Made by a program: the position numbers and the translations under genes
Shown: positions 17,468 to 26,336 of the stretch, piece by piece
How the letters are laid out: every line of letters starts with the position of its first letter
Numbering within the stretch: the stretch's first letter is position 1
NCBI GenBank assembly: GCA_028692885.1
Contig: JAQUWM010000008.1
Coordinates: forward strand, 1-64,000
Source of the DNA: Acetobacterium sp.
GTDB taxonomy: Bacteria > Bacillota > Clostridia > Eubacteriales > Eubacteriaceae
Reading direction: 5' to 3'
DNA: 64,000 nt
Notes under the pieces: generated by a model
What the model saw: the letters and a program-made list of their open reading frames with translations, nothing else
The model's database searches: none
Told to the model about the DNA's origin: nothing

Positions 17468-17833
17468 ATGGGTACCTATACTGGAGATATCGACAGATGT
17501 GACTGTCATACTATTCACGAAACCGTCGTAAACGATGTTCGTGATCACATGCCCAATGAAGATGATCTCATTGATCTTGCCGATCTGTTTAAAGTTTTTG
17601 GAGATTCCACCCGGGTAAAAATTCTCTGCGCGTTATTTCAGGCGGAGATGTGTGTCTGTGACATCGCTGTTCTTCTGGGGATGACAAAATCCTCTATTTC
17701 GCATCAATTGAGAGTGCTCAAACAATCGAAGCTCGTTAAAAACCGCAAGGATGGTAAGGTCGTTTACTACTCACTTGCTGATGATCATGTCAAAACTATC
17801 TTTGATCAAGGTCTGGCCCATGTTACCGAATAA
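17468..17833 (+). CDS. ArsR/SmtB family metal-responsive repressor (CadC/ZiaR type)
   Basis: 121 residues. A Cys/His-bearing N-terminus (RCDCHTIHE) resembles the alpha-N extension of CadC/ZiaR. The winged HTH holds the alpha-3 metal motif EMCVCDIA, recognition helix KSSISHQLRVLKQ and wing NRKDGKVVYYSL. The C-terminal helix DDHVKTIFDQGLAHVTE has the D-x-H...H..E spacing of the alpha-5 zinc site. Both possible metal sites therefore seem present. It precedes the heavy-metal ATPase gene by 142 bp, and both genes carry the same operator. It should repress the ATPase until Zn, Cd or Pb binds. Confidence 0.92.
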   Translation: MGTYTGDIDRCDCHTIHETVVNDVRDHMPNEDDLIDLADLFKVFGDSTRVKILCALFQAEMCVCDIAVLLGMTKSSISHQLRVLKQSKLVKNRKDGKVVYYSLADDHVKTIFDQGLAHVTE

Positions 17834-17916
17834 GTTTACGGTTTGTTTGCTTCCCAATTAAATCCAACTCATCATAAGCTGCTGTCTGACGATAGCAACT
17901 TATATTTTTACTCAAA

Positions 17917-17938
17917 CAGTTGAACAGTCGTTCAATTG
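17917..17938 (+). promoter_or_regulatory. Second SmtB-type operator, upstream of the metal ATPase
   Basis: The 22 bp CAGTTGAACAGTCGTTCAATTG match the operator at 17416-17437 at 18 positions, and the TTGAAC-4-GTTCAA palindrome is perfect. It lies 38 bp before the ATPase start codon. This supports separate metal-responsive control of the ATPase gene. Confidence 0.8.
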
Positions 17939-17975
17939 TTCAACTAACTTTTCAATCACGAAAGGAGCCTTTATC

Positions 17976-20318
17976 ATGGCTATTAGAAAATTTCAACTCG
18001 AAGGCCTTTGCTGCGGCAACTGTGCAGCTAAAATCGAGCGGGACATCCGTAATCTCGATGGTATCTCGGCCGCTGCTGTCGATTTCGTATCAAAAACCCT
18101 GACCATGGAGGTAATTGATATCGACCGCACCAATAGTCTGATTGCCCAGGCTGATGCAATCATCAAGCGACATGATTCTGATGTGGTAATGAACGAACAG
18201 GAAATTCTCCAGCCGGGGCAGAAAAACATCTATCTGCTGGGATTATGCTGTGGTGATTGCGCCCGGAAAATCGAGACTCAAGTTAACCGTCTGGACGGCG
18301 TAAAACAAGCCCGGCTTGACTTTGTTTCGCAAAAACTAACCATTGAAGCCGATGATAAAAAGCAATTACCATCGATCATTCGTCAGGCTTCCCAGATTGC
18401 TAAGGACACTGAACCAGCTATTACAATTTCCTACACCACTCAAAAACCGGTCGCTGAAAAATCGGATCGCCTGAGGAAACAGTTGCGCCGTGCTGCGATG
18501 CTTGTCGGAGCTGCTCTTTTTGCCGGAGGGTTACTGCTTGATTTAGCACCAACCATCGAGCTCCTTGTTTTTTTAGGCAGTTATCTATTGGTCGGCGGTG
18601 ATGTGCTGCTCCGGGCACTCAAAAATATTGCCCGCGGACAGGTCTTTGATGAAAACTTTCTGATGAGTATTGCCACCATCGGTGCCTTTGCAATTGGTGA
18701 ATACCCTGAAGGGGTTGCGGTTATGCTCTTTTATCAGGTTGGCGAGGCCTTCCAACGCCTTGCCGTTGAGCGCTCTCGCAAATCGATTACCGCCCTCATG
18801 GATATCCGGCCTGATTTTGCCAATTTAAAAATCGGAAGTGATCTGCAAAAGGTTATCCCGGACGAGGTTGGTCTGGGCGATATTATTGTCATTAAACCCG
18901 GTGAAAAGGTTCCTCTGGATGGACGGATCATCGAGGGTAGCGCTGCCCTGGATACCTCCGCGCTAACGGGCGAATCGCTTCCTCGTGACGTGGTTGCTGG
19001 CGATGAGATTTTGTCTGGTTCGATCAATAAAAACGGGCTTCTGACGGTTGTGGTGACCCACGAATTTGGGGAATCGACGATTTCAAAAATTCTCGATCTG
19101 GTTCAGAATGCCAGCAGCAAAAAGGCACCCACCGAAAACTTCATTACCAAATTTGCCCGTTACTACACCCCAGTTGTTACCTTATCTGCGCTCGCTCTGG
19201 CGATTCTACCGCCACTGCTGATTCCCGGTGCCACCTTTGACGAATGGCTGTATCGGGCGCTGGTTTTTCTGGTTGTCTCCTGTCCCTGTGCCCTAGTCAT
19301 TTCGATTCCCTTGACGTTCTTCGGGGGGATTGGTGGTGCTTCACGGAATGGGATTCTAGTCAAAGGCGGTAACTATCTGGAAGCCCTCAACAACGTCGAT
19401 ACGGTTGTTTTTGATAAAACCGGCACCCTGACCAAAGGCGTTTTCACGGTCACTAAAATGGTTCCGACCGCCGCTTTTTCTCAAGATGACCTGCTTTTTT
19501 ACGCTGCCCACGCCGAAAGCTTTTCCAATCATCCGATTGCCCTGTCTATCCAGAAGGCGTATGGAAAAGCAATTAACGGCGAAATTCTGTCACAACAGGA
19601 AGAGCTTCCCGGGCTGGGCATCAGCGTCGTCATTGATGGCAAAAAGGTGCTGGCTGGAAATAGTAAACTGATGGCTTCAGAAAACATCATCTGGGAGCCG
19701 GCTGTCAGCCTCGGTACCGTCGTCTATCTGGCCATTGATGGTATTTATGGTGGCCAGCTGGTGATTTCAGATCAGATCAAACCCGACAGCGCCCAAGCCA
19801 TTCGCGATTTAAAGGCGCTGGGCGTCAATAAAACCGTTATGCTCACCGGTGACAGCAAAGCCATTGGTGAAGCCATCGCCGCTGAAATCGGTCTGGACGC
19901 GGTTTATACGGAACTGCTTCCCCATCAGAAGGTTGAAAAACTAGAAGACCTCGAAAAAGAGAAACGGACCAAAGGAAATCTGATTTTTGCCGGCGATGGC
20001 ATCAACGATGCCCCCGTGCTGGCCCGCGCTGACATTGGCATCGCCATGGGCGCTCTGGGATCAGATGCGGCCATTGAGGCGGCCGATGTCGTGCTTATGA
20101 CGGATGAACCGTCAAAAATTGTTTCCGCCATTCGGGTTGCCCGTCAAACCCGAGCGATTGTCTGGCAGAACATCGTCTTCGCCCTCGGCGTTAAACTTGT
20201 TCTCCTGATCCTGGCCACCTTGGGATTGGCGACGATGTGGGAAGCTGTGTTTGGCGATGTCGGGGTGACCATCATTGCCACCCTCAACGCTATGCGAGCG
20301 ATGAAGCTGGTCAAATAA
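17976..20318 (+). CDS. Heavy-metal P1B-type ATPase (Zn/Cd/Pb efflux, CadA/ZntA-like)
   Basis: 780 residues. Two N-terminal heavy-metal-binding domains carry an unusual CCxxC knuckle (GLCCGNCA and GLCCGDCA, residues about 10 and 91). Membrane helices follow, with actuator loop TGES, metal-site CPCAL in the sixth helix, phosphorylation motif DKTGTLTKG, the SNHPIA nucleotide-site HP, and GDGINDAPVLARADIGIAMG. The last helices contain an Asp-Val-Gly (GDVGVTIIATLNAMR), the P1B-2 signature for Zn2+/Cd2+/Pb2+ rather than copper. It exports the metal across the cytoplasmic membrane. Paired with the SmtB-type repressor through duplicate operators. AAAGGAG lies before the ATG. Confidence 0.95.
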   Translation: MAIRKFQLEGLCCGNCAAKIERDIRNLDGISAAAVDFVSKTLTMEVIDIDRTNSLIAQADAIIKRHDSDVVMNEQEILQPGQKNIYLLGLCCGDCARKIETQVNRLDGVKQARLDFVSQKLTIEADDKKQLPSIIRQASQIAKDTEPAITISYTTQKPVAEKSDRLRKQLRRAAMLVGAALFAGGLLLDLAPTIELLVFLGSYLLVGGDVLLRALKNIARGQVFDENFLMSIATIGAFAIGEYPEGVAVMLFYQVGEAFQRLAVERSRKSITALMDIRPDFANLKIGSDLQKVIPDEVGLGDIIVIKPGEKVPLDGRIIEGSAALDTSALTGESLPRDVVAGDEILSGSINKNGLLTVVVTHEFGESTISKILDLVQNASSKKAPTENFITKFARYYTPVVTLSALALAILPPLLIPGATFDEWLYRALVFLVVSCPCALVISIPLTFFGGIGGASRNGILVKGGNYLEALNNVDTVVFDKTGTLTKGVFTVTKMVPTAAFSQDDLLFYAAHAESFSNHPIALSIQKAYGKAINGEILSQQEELPGLGISVVIDGKKVLAGNSKLMASENIIWEPAVSLGTVVYLAIDGIYGGQLVISDQIKPDSAQAIRDLKALGVNKTVMLTGDSKAIGEAIAAEIGLDAVYTELLPHQKVEKLEDLEKEKRTKGNLIFAGDGINDAPVLARADIGIAMGALGSDAAIEAADVVLMTDEPSKIVSAIRVARQTRAIVWQNIVFALGVKLVLLILATLGLATMWEAVFGDVGVTIIATLNAMRAMKLVK

Positions 20319-20320
20319 AT

Positions 20321-20358
20321 AACAACAGCGGTGTGATTTAATCCACACCGCTGTTGTT
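20321..20358 (+). terminator. Terminator of the metal ATPase gene
   Basis: AACAACAGCGGTGTG and CACACCGCTGTTGTT pair perfectly over an 8-base loop, two bases after the stop codon. The T-run is short. It may also serve the opposing GGDEF-EAL gene. Confidence 0.75.
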
Positions 20359-20386
20359 CCATTAACAGGAAGCTGGCACTCGCCTT

Positions 20387-23371
20387 TTAACGAGCACCCT
20401 TTAACTGGTTATCATATTTTTTTGCTTCCTCAATTTTTTTCTGCAAATTGAGAATTTCTTTTGTGAGTTCCGCTCGCTCTGCTGAAAATTCAAATTCCGG
20501 TAATCCCAGATAATAGCCCTGGCCAAAATCGACTGCCATTTCAATCACCGTTGCCAGATCCTCCGGTGTTTCAATTCCCTCAGCAACAACCAAAACACCC
20601 TTGTTATGACAGAAGTCGACCAGATTCGCGACCAGATTTCGCTTGTCGATATTATTGTGAATACCCTGAATCATCTCCATGTCAATCTTGATAATATCCG
20701 GCCGCAGGGCGAGAATCCGGATCTCATTGGAATAACCACTGCCAAAATCATCCAGTGCAATCTGCATCCCATTATTTTTGATATGATCGACTTTTTTTGA
20801 TAAATTCTCAGCATTACGACTATCTTCTTCAGTGACCTCGATGACCACATTTTTAAAATAGTGACTATAGCGAGATTTGATTCTATCAAAATCCTCATCA
20901 CTCAACTTTTGACTGGGGATACTGTTGATAAATATTTTCCGATTTCCAATCGCCTCTGAGCAAGCTTCAATCGCCTCAAATGCCATCAACATGATCATCC
21001 GCTCCAATTGCCCCAGTTTGGACTGAGCTGCTGCCACGGTCAAAATCTCTGTGGGGTTTCTAAAATTATCCAGCAATGGTCGCATTAGTGCCTCATACCC
21101 GATCACTTCACCAGTTTTTAAATCAACAATCGCTTGGAAAGCAAAGCGAATCAGCTGTTCATCCAGTAGACGGTTGATGGCTTCGCGATTTTCGAGCAGG
21201 TAGGACATTTTTTGATAATATTCGCAATTGAATTCAAACAACCGTCCCTTTTCCTTATGCTTTGCCTCATACATCGCAAAATCTGACATCTTCAGTAAAT
21301 CCATTACATTATTGGCATCCTGGGGATACCAGGCAACGCCGGCGGAAAAACGGATTCGGCTTTCACTGCCGTCTGGCGTTGTCAGGAAAAAAGACTCACC
21401 GTAGGGGTACAGGTTGGTGATCAAATTTCGAGGTTCTTCCTGATTATCGTACCCATGGATATAAATGGCAAACTCATCTCCTGAAATTCGCGAGACAATT
21501 CCACCAAATTGTTCAAAATACCTGAATATCTCACTAGCCCGGATGATCAACCGATCCCCCACGTCATGACCAAAATTATCATTGATGTATTTCAGATTGT
21601 CCAGATCAATAAAGATCATTGCCCCTATTTTATTGGGCTTTTCTTTAATGCTTCGACTCGCCTCCCGCTTCAAAGCGGTATTGCTGAATAGTTTTGTCAG
21701 CGCATCATAATCCAGCTCATTGGTTAACCGGTGTTTTTCTTCGATGTCCTCAGTTACGTCTTGAATAACTCCCACCACACCGGTTGGCGACTTGGCTTCC
21801 AGAATCCTTAACCACATCTGTTTCTGGGTATAATCGTCATAGTAATCGTAAATATTCTCCTGACCACTTAAGGGTTTTTGGGTCAGCTTTTCAAAATATT
21901 TCTGCCAGTCTTCTTTGAGAATCAGACTGCCCGGATCGAGGTGCAGCAACCAATATAAAAAATCGGTGAGAATCACATATTTGTTGCTGTTCATTACTTC
22001 ATAACCACCGATCGGCAATAAACTTAGTTCCAGTATTTTTGATGTCGTTTTTGAGACATTCACCAGGCTTTGATTCAACAACTCCACAGCTGAGGTTAAA
22101 TCATCAATCTCCCGCATTCCGGTTGGTTTAAAATTAATTTCATCATAGGGCGAAAGTTCCTCGACATATTTTGACAGTCTGGAAATCTTTCGGGTAAAAA
22201 AGTAAACCAGAACAAAAACTGCTGTAAAAGCCAGGGTAGTTGTCAACAGAACGCTGTAAAGCAAATTGGCTCTGACCGATGCTGAGTTTTCAGACAATAC
22301 ATCACTGGGTACAAAACAGACCAAGGTCCAATTTTGATCGACAAAGGGTGAATTCTCACTATAGACCTTCAACTCCCGGGCCGAACCAACCATTGATCCC
22401 AAATCATCCAGTTTTGTTTCAAAAACCCCTTCATCCTTTTGTTCTTTTAATTGTAGCTTTTCGCCGTTTTTTAGGTAAGTCTTGGCCAGAACGCCACTCG
22501 GAATAAACCAGTCAAGATCCAATACCTGATCGTTCATTCCCGCAATCACATAAAAACTGTTATGATACAGAAGATCCGAGTCTGGCAGATAGGCTTGGGA
22601 AAAATAGGGCAGATCAATCTCAATGCCAACGACCCCATAACCATTGCCGTCCTCATCCAATATCGGCATCGTGTAGCAAACCACCTGCTGATTGTCCTTG
22701 AGCAGGTCCTGTGGCGTTGACCAATAGCCATAGCGTTCTATTTCAGAACCTTTAAATTCATGACTTGCCCAAATTGGTTTTTCATAAAAATCAAAATATC
22801 CGGTCTCCCCTTCGGAGCGCATATCCAAATTCCATCGAATGCTGGTTGCCATGGTGTATTGTCGGGAAACCGCCATCGGTCCAATTTCCAACAATAAGCT
22901 CGGTGCCTCGCTGTTATTTGGGGTTGAGTTTCTGATATATACAGCCGAATGGGCAGACGTATCCGACTTGTTTGAATTGGATCCATTTAAAACAAAAAAA
23001 GCGCCAGTAACCCGATTCTGTTTTAATATAGAAACCAGTGTGTCACTCGCCATCAGCGCTGCCTCATTATAGGCGGCATCATTAAGATAGATACTTTCTG
23101 GCGTGGCACCCTGATTTTTCGCTACTAAAATCAGTTCTGAATTTAATCTTTCTGTCTCCTCGGCGATCTCTTCAATCGTCTGACCAATTGATCCATTGAA
23201 GGTCTCCGTTCGGGTTTTAGTAGTATTGTTCAGCAGCCGGATGGCTTCTGCATCCAACATGAAAAACACCTGAGATACCCATAGAGCCGATATTAAGGCA
23301 AGGCTTTGAAAGATAACAATCAGTGCCAGTAAAATATTTAGCTGTTTTCGGAGTGTCCAGGTTTTTTTCAT
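20387..23371 (-). CDS. Membrane Cache-PAS-GGDEF-EAL c-di-GMP protein
   Basis: 994 residues. A membrane helix (about 15-38), a large extracytoplasmic double-Cache-like domain (to about 365), a second helix (about 370-392), a HAMP-like segment, a PAS-like region ending GVVGVIQDVTEDIEEK, then GGDEF and EAL domains and a coiled-coil tail. The cyclase site reads SGDEF instead of GGDEF, so synthesis may be reduced. The EAL domain keeps EALMRPL, the N, E and DD ligands (FINSIP, EVTEED, ALDDFGSGYSN), KIDMEMI, AEGIET and QGYYLG, as active phosphodiesterases do. Likely net role: signal-controlled c-di-GMP breakdown (inferred). Probable target circuit: the c-di-GMP riboswitch at 46999. Confidence 0.9.
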   Translation of the reverse strand: MKKTWTLRKQLNILLALIVIFQSLALISALWVSQVFFMLDAEAIRLLNNTTKTRTETFNGSIGQTIEEIAEETERLNSELILVAKNQGATPESIYLNDAAYNEAALMASDTLVSILKQNRVTGAFFVLNGSNSNKSDTSAHSAVYIRNSTPNNSEAPSLLLEIGPMAVSRQYTMATSIRWNLDMRSEGETGYFDFYEKPIWASHEFKGSEIERYGYWSTPQDLLKDNQQVVCYTMPILDEDGNGYGVVGIEIDLPYFSQAYLPDSDLLYHNSFYVIAGMNDQVLDLDWFIPSGVLAKTYLKNGEKLQLKEQKDEGVFETKLDDLGSMVGSARELKVYSENSPFVDQNWTLVCFVPSDVLSENSASVRANLLYSVLLTTTLAFTAVFVLVYFFTRKISRLSKYVEELSPYDEINFKPTGMREIDDLTSAVELLNQSLVNVSKTTSKILELSLLPIGGYEVMNSNKYVILTDFLYWLLHLDPGSLILKEDWQKYFEKLTQKPLSGQENIYDYYDDYTQKQMWLRILEAKSPTGVVGVIQDVTEDIEEKHRLTNELDYDALTKLFSNTALKREASRSIKEKPNKIGAMIFIDLDNLKYINDNFGHDVGDRLIIRASEIFRYFEQFGGIVSRISGDEFAIYIHGYDNQEEPRNLITNLYPYGESFFLTTPDGSESRIRFSAGVAWYPQDANNVMDLLKMSDFAMYEAKHKEKGRLFEFNCEYYQKMSYLLENREAINRLLDEQLIRFAFQAIVDLKTGEVIGYEALMRPLLDNFRNPTEILTVAAAQSKLGQLERMIMLMAFEAIEACSEAIGNRKIFINSIPSQKLSDEDFDRIKSRYSHYFKNVVIEVTEEDSRNAENLSKKVDHIKNNGMQIALDDFGSGYSNEIRILALRPDIIKIDMEMIQGIHNNIDKRNLVANLVDFCHNKGVLVVAEGIETPEDLATVIEMAVDFGQGYYLGLPEFEFSAERAELTKEILNLQKKIEEAKKYDNQLKGAR

Positions 23372-23650
23372 GGCAATTTCCTTATCAACGATTTCTTTTT
23401 ATGCTGCTATTTTTTATTATCGGCAATTTCCAGCTTAAAAAACTGTTAATGCTGACGTGTTTGTTATCAATATTTTAGCAGAGGTTTGTCTTAATGAAAA
23501 GAACTATTCCGAAAATGAGGGTGATTCTTCAATTTTGTTTAATTGCTTTATCCTATCGATTTCTATTCTTCCGTCAACTTTTAACTAAGACCTTTAATTG
23601 CTAGATAAGTCGAATTAAAGATTTTTGTAAATCAAACTAGCAATTGCGCA

Positions 23651-23700
23651 GTGTACGAGCGAGGGTCTGACCCCTTGATTATCACGGATCGTCCCTTGTT
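23651..23700. repeat. Dispersed GGGTCTGACCCC repeat, copy A
   Basis: A 45-bp block centred on GGGTCTGACCCCTTG. It is repeated at 29018-29066 with eight mismatches, seven of them transitions. The core is a small palindrome. Similar GGGGTCAGACCCC palindromes are known as REP-like elements mobilised by Y1 (RAYT) transposases in other bacteria, but no transposase is in this window. Confidence 0.6.
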
Positions 23701-23764
23701 AAATATTTAATTGAACGTATATACACTATTTTTCAATCTGATTTGATCAATTTACTACAAATAA

Positions 23765-24336
23765 AAAAACGCTACCCATTTTTAAGTGGCGTTTGTGAAT
23801 CAATAACAAGACTAGAGCCGATTCCACATTTTATTCTGTAGAACCGGCTCAGTCCAAAATCTCTGTTGTCATCCGTTTGGATTCCTCCTATTGATTTTTT
23901 ATCAAAAATCTTCTTTTTCACTTTTCAATGTAAATTTGATCAACCGTTGTGTTACTTTTAAGATTTGTTTTGTTTTATACTCACCAGATGCTTATTTACT
24001 TGATTTTTTACTTGTTATTTTTGGTTGAGAACGTTTTCTCATTTCCAACTTTTCTTTGGATCTGGCTTTTAGAAGCCGTGAAAACTTTTCTTACTTCATT
24101 CAATATCGTTCAGCGATCGTTCATTTAATTCTTGTGAGTTTACCTGCATTTCCTAATTTCATCTGAATCTGTTTTTTGTTCAAATTCTTCTTGCCGTTAA
24201 TTTAATTGATTCTTCCTTATCCAGTTTTTACGCCGGTTCTGGTTGTTTCTCTTAATCTAATTGGCTGGTTGACTCATTTTTACTTTTCAATGATCGGGAT
24301 CATTAATTATGAAAAGAATTAGGTGATCTTTGATTT
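23765..24336 (-). ncRNA. Candidate large structured non-coding RNA (about 570 nt)
   Basis: This stretch between the GGDEF-EAL and esterase genes has no ORF longer than about 14 codons on the minus strand. It has a sigma-A-type promoter at 24343-24370 and an intrinsic terminator at 23766-23794. The deduced transcript is very A-rich and is punctuated by short perfect hairpins: AATGAT-CCCG-ATCATT (24289-24304), GGCTT-CTAA-AAGCC (24064-24077), TGAGAA-AACG-TTCTCA (24026-24041), CCAA-N7-TTGG (24045-24059) and a 14-bp stem with two mismatches at 23815-23850. Hairpins joined by A-rich linkers are typical of large ornate bacterial RNAs, and the length is near that of the ROOL class. A 7-codon ORF with AGGAGG (ATG 23872) lies near the 3' end. 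Family membership is not shown. Confidence 0.5.
23766..23794 (-). terminator. Intrinsic terminator of the candidate RNA
   Basis: AAACGCTAC and GTGGCGTTT (one mismatch) form a stem that on the minus strand is followed by seven T. The only upstream minus-strand transcription unit is the candidate RNA gene; the esterase gene ends 750 bp away. Confidence 0.7.
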
Positions 24337-24342
24337 AGTTAT

Positions 24343-24370
24343 ATTATAGCACCTTTTAGAAATAAGTAAA
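24343..24370 (-). promoter_or_regulatory. Promoter of the candidate RNA gene
   Basis: On the minus strand TTTACT (24365-24370), a 16-bp spacer, TATAAT (24343-24348). Just upstream are two TGTAAACGTT boxes (24380-24393 and 24422-24432), 42 bp (four helical turns) apart. The first is close to the LacI/CcpA-type operator TGnAAnCGnTTnCA. Confidence 0.6.
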
Positions 24371-24545
24371 TAGTTTTTTTGTAAACGTTTGTATTTATCT
24401 TGTGAATTAAGATAACCACAATGTAAACGTTGTGCTGACATGCGGTATCAGTGATCGGCTTTTCTTAAATCAACTTTTATTTTAGGAATTATTATGCTTT
24501 TATACCCAACCTTAACCGTCGCAGCATTCTTGCTTAACGCCACAG

Positions 24546-25472
24546 TTAATCTAAAAAAGCCCGCTTCAATGCATCAACTCGCCTGATTAAGCTCCCTTTC
24601 ACAATTTCGCTTTTTTCTGCTATTTCAAACCCATGGATGGTCCCTCTGGTCTGGTTCAATTCTACAAAAACCCTGCTTTCTTGCAGCGCTTCGGTGAAAA
24701 GAATCCCTTCGTCACGGAGACAGTCAAACTCCGCGACTTCAACATAGGCGGCCGGCAGGTTGTCAAAGGATGTCGCTTCCATCGGGGAAGCGTAGGCCTT
24801 GTCGCAATGGCTCTGATCGCCTAGATAAAGTTGCCACATTTTTTGATTCTGTCGCGCATTCCAAAGCGGTGTATCGACAAATTCCTTGATCGAAGCGGTG
24901 ATCTGGCGGGCATCGGTAACAGGATAGATGAGCATCTGAAAGCAGATTTTTTGCGCCTTTCGATCCCTGGCCATCAGACAGACTGCTGCCGCCAGGGCTC
25001 CACCGGCACTGTCACCCCCGACTGCAATTCTTTCTGGATCAACGCCGATTTCTTTGCCCTGTTGATAGACCCATTCAAAGGCGGCATAACAATCTTCCAC
25101 CCCAACCGGGAATGGATGTCTGGGTGCCAACCGATAATCAACAAACACGACCTTGCAGGGGGTTCGTTTGGCATATTCACAGATCAAATACTTATGAAAG
25201 GCGGCTGACTTCAGTACGAAGGCTCCACCATGCAGATAGATCAGGCAGGGCAGCGGTTCCTCGATGTCTTCCGGTTCATAAATAATGATCTCAACCGGTT
25301 CATTTTGATAACCAGCGATTTTTTTTCTGATCTCACGGATGCCGGGCTCGGGTGCGCGCTTGTTGAAACTTCGTTCAATGATGCCATTCATCAGCGGCAA
25401 TAAACCGGGCGATATGGGTGTTTTTATCTTTTCATATTTTTTGAAATCCGGATGAATTGGATATTTCGTCAA
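24546..25472 (-). CDS. Alpha/beta hydrolase, hormone-sensitive lipase family
   Basis: 308 residues. It carries the oxyanion-hole motif HGGAF (about residue 80), the nucleophile elbow GDSAGG (about 153), the acid in AEFDCLRDEG and the catalytic His in TIHGFE. This is the full set for a family IV/HSL esterase acting on short-chain esters in the cytosol. The start is TTG at 25472 with a perfect AGGAGG six bases upstream; no ATG fits. Substrate unknown. It stands alone between the RNA-like region and mntP. Confidence 0.88.
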   Translation of the reverse strand: MTKYPIHPDFKKYEKIKTPISPGLLPLMNGIIERSFNKRAPEPGIREIRKKIAGYQNEPVEIIIYEPEDIEEPLPCLIYLHGGAFVLKSAAFHKYLICEYAKRTPCKVVFVDYRLAPRHPFPVGVEDCYAAFEWVYQQGKEIGVDPERIAVGGDSAGGALAAAVCLMARDRKAQKICFQMLIYPVTDARQITASIKEFVDTPLWNARQNQKMWQLYLGDQSHCDKAYASPMEATSFDNLPAAYVEVAEFDCLRDEGILFTEALQESRVFVELNQTRGTIHGFEIAEKSEIVKGSLIRRVDALKRAFLD

Positions 25473-25679
25473 CGTAATCCTCCTATTATTTTTTAAGGTT
25501 CGACGATTTATAATGTAATTTGATTATGCCACTCTGAACCCATGCGTAATTGCTTTTAATTATTGTATCATATCTTTATAGCAAAGAAACAGGAAAACCG
25601 CAATTTGCTTCAAGCGGTTTCTTTTTTGTTAGAGCCTTTCTGTCTGACCAATGACTACCGCTGCGCTGCTTAATGACCA

Positions 25680-26306
25680 TTAAAAAGTGAACAGACCCAG
25701 ATGTTCCCCCAAAATTTTCAGTCCAATCAATATCAAAATGATCCCACCTGCCAGCTCAGCATTTTTCTTAAAACGGGTTCCAAAACTATGCCCAATTTTT
25801 ACGCCAATAACCGACAAAATCAGGGTCACGCTTCCAATGGATAAAATTGTCGGGATAATGTCAACCCGTAAAAATGCAAAGGATACCCCGACTGCCAGAG
25901 CATCAATGCTTGTGGCAACGGCCAAGGGAAGCATTTGGCGAGGACCTAGAGAGACTTCTTCAGAGCATTGATGCTGGGAATACAGACCTTCTGAGGAATG
26001 TTTTTGTTCAGCTGAAAAATTCGGACACGCTTCTTTCTGAAAACTGTCACGGATCATTTTTATGCCAATGATACTAAGCAACACAAAGGCAATCCAATGA
26101 TCATAAGCAATAATTTTTTGATTAAACTGTGATGCAAAAAGATAACCAATCAATGGCATCGCCGCCTGAAAAAAACCAAAATATAACCCAATAATCAGGG
26201 ACTTCCTGAGTTCAGCTTTTTTCAGTTTTAATCCAGTACAGACAGAAACAGCAAAAGCATCCATCGAAAGGCCAATCGCAACCAGTAACAACTCGGGAAA
26301 ACTCAT
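25680..26306 (-). CDS. mntP: Manganese efflux pump MntP
   Basis: 208 residues with six membrane helices in two homologous halves. The family-defining Asp-bearing helices are present in each half: LLLVAIGLSMDAFAVSVCTG and LPLAVATSIDALAVGVSFAF. The protein exports Mn2+. It is about 20 residues longer than typical because of an inserted His/Cys-containing loop between helices 3 and 4 (ACPNFSAEQKHSSEG, SQHQCSEE) that might bind metal. AAGGAG before the ATG. Transcribed behind a structured leader with a terminator, see next entry. Confidence 0.93.
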   Translation of the reverse strand: MSFPELLLVAIGLSMDAFAVSVCTGLKLKKAELRKSLIIGLYFGFFQAAMPLIGYLFASQFNQKIIAYDHWIAFVLLSIIGIKMIRDSFQKEACPNFSAEQKHSSEGLYSQHQCSEEVSLGPRQMLPLAVATSIDALAVGVSFAFLRVDIIPTILSIGSVTLILSVIGVKIGHSFGTRFKKNAELAGGIILILIGLKILGEHLGLFTF

Positions 26307-26336
26307 AAAGAAACTCCTTAAACAAAAATTTTATGA

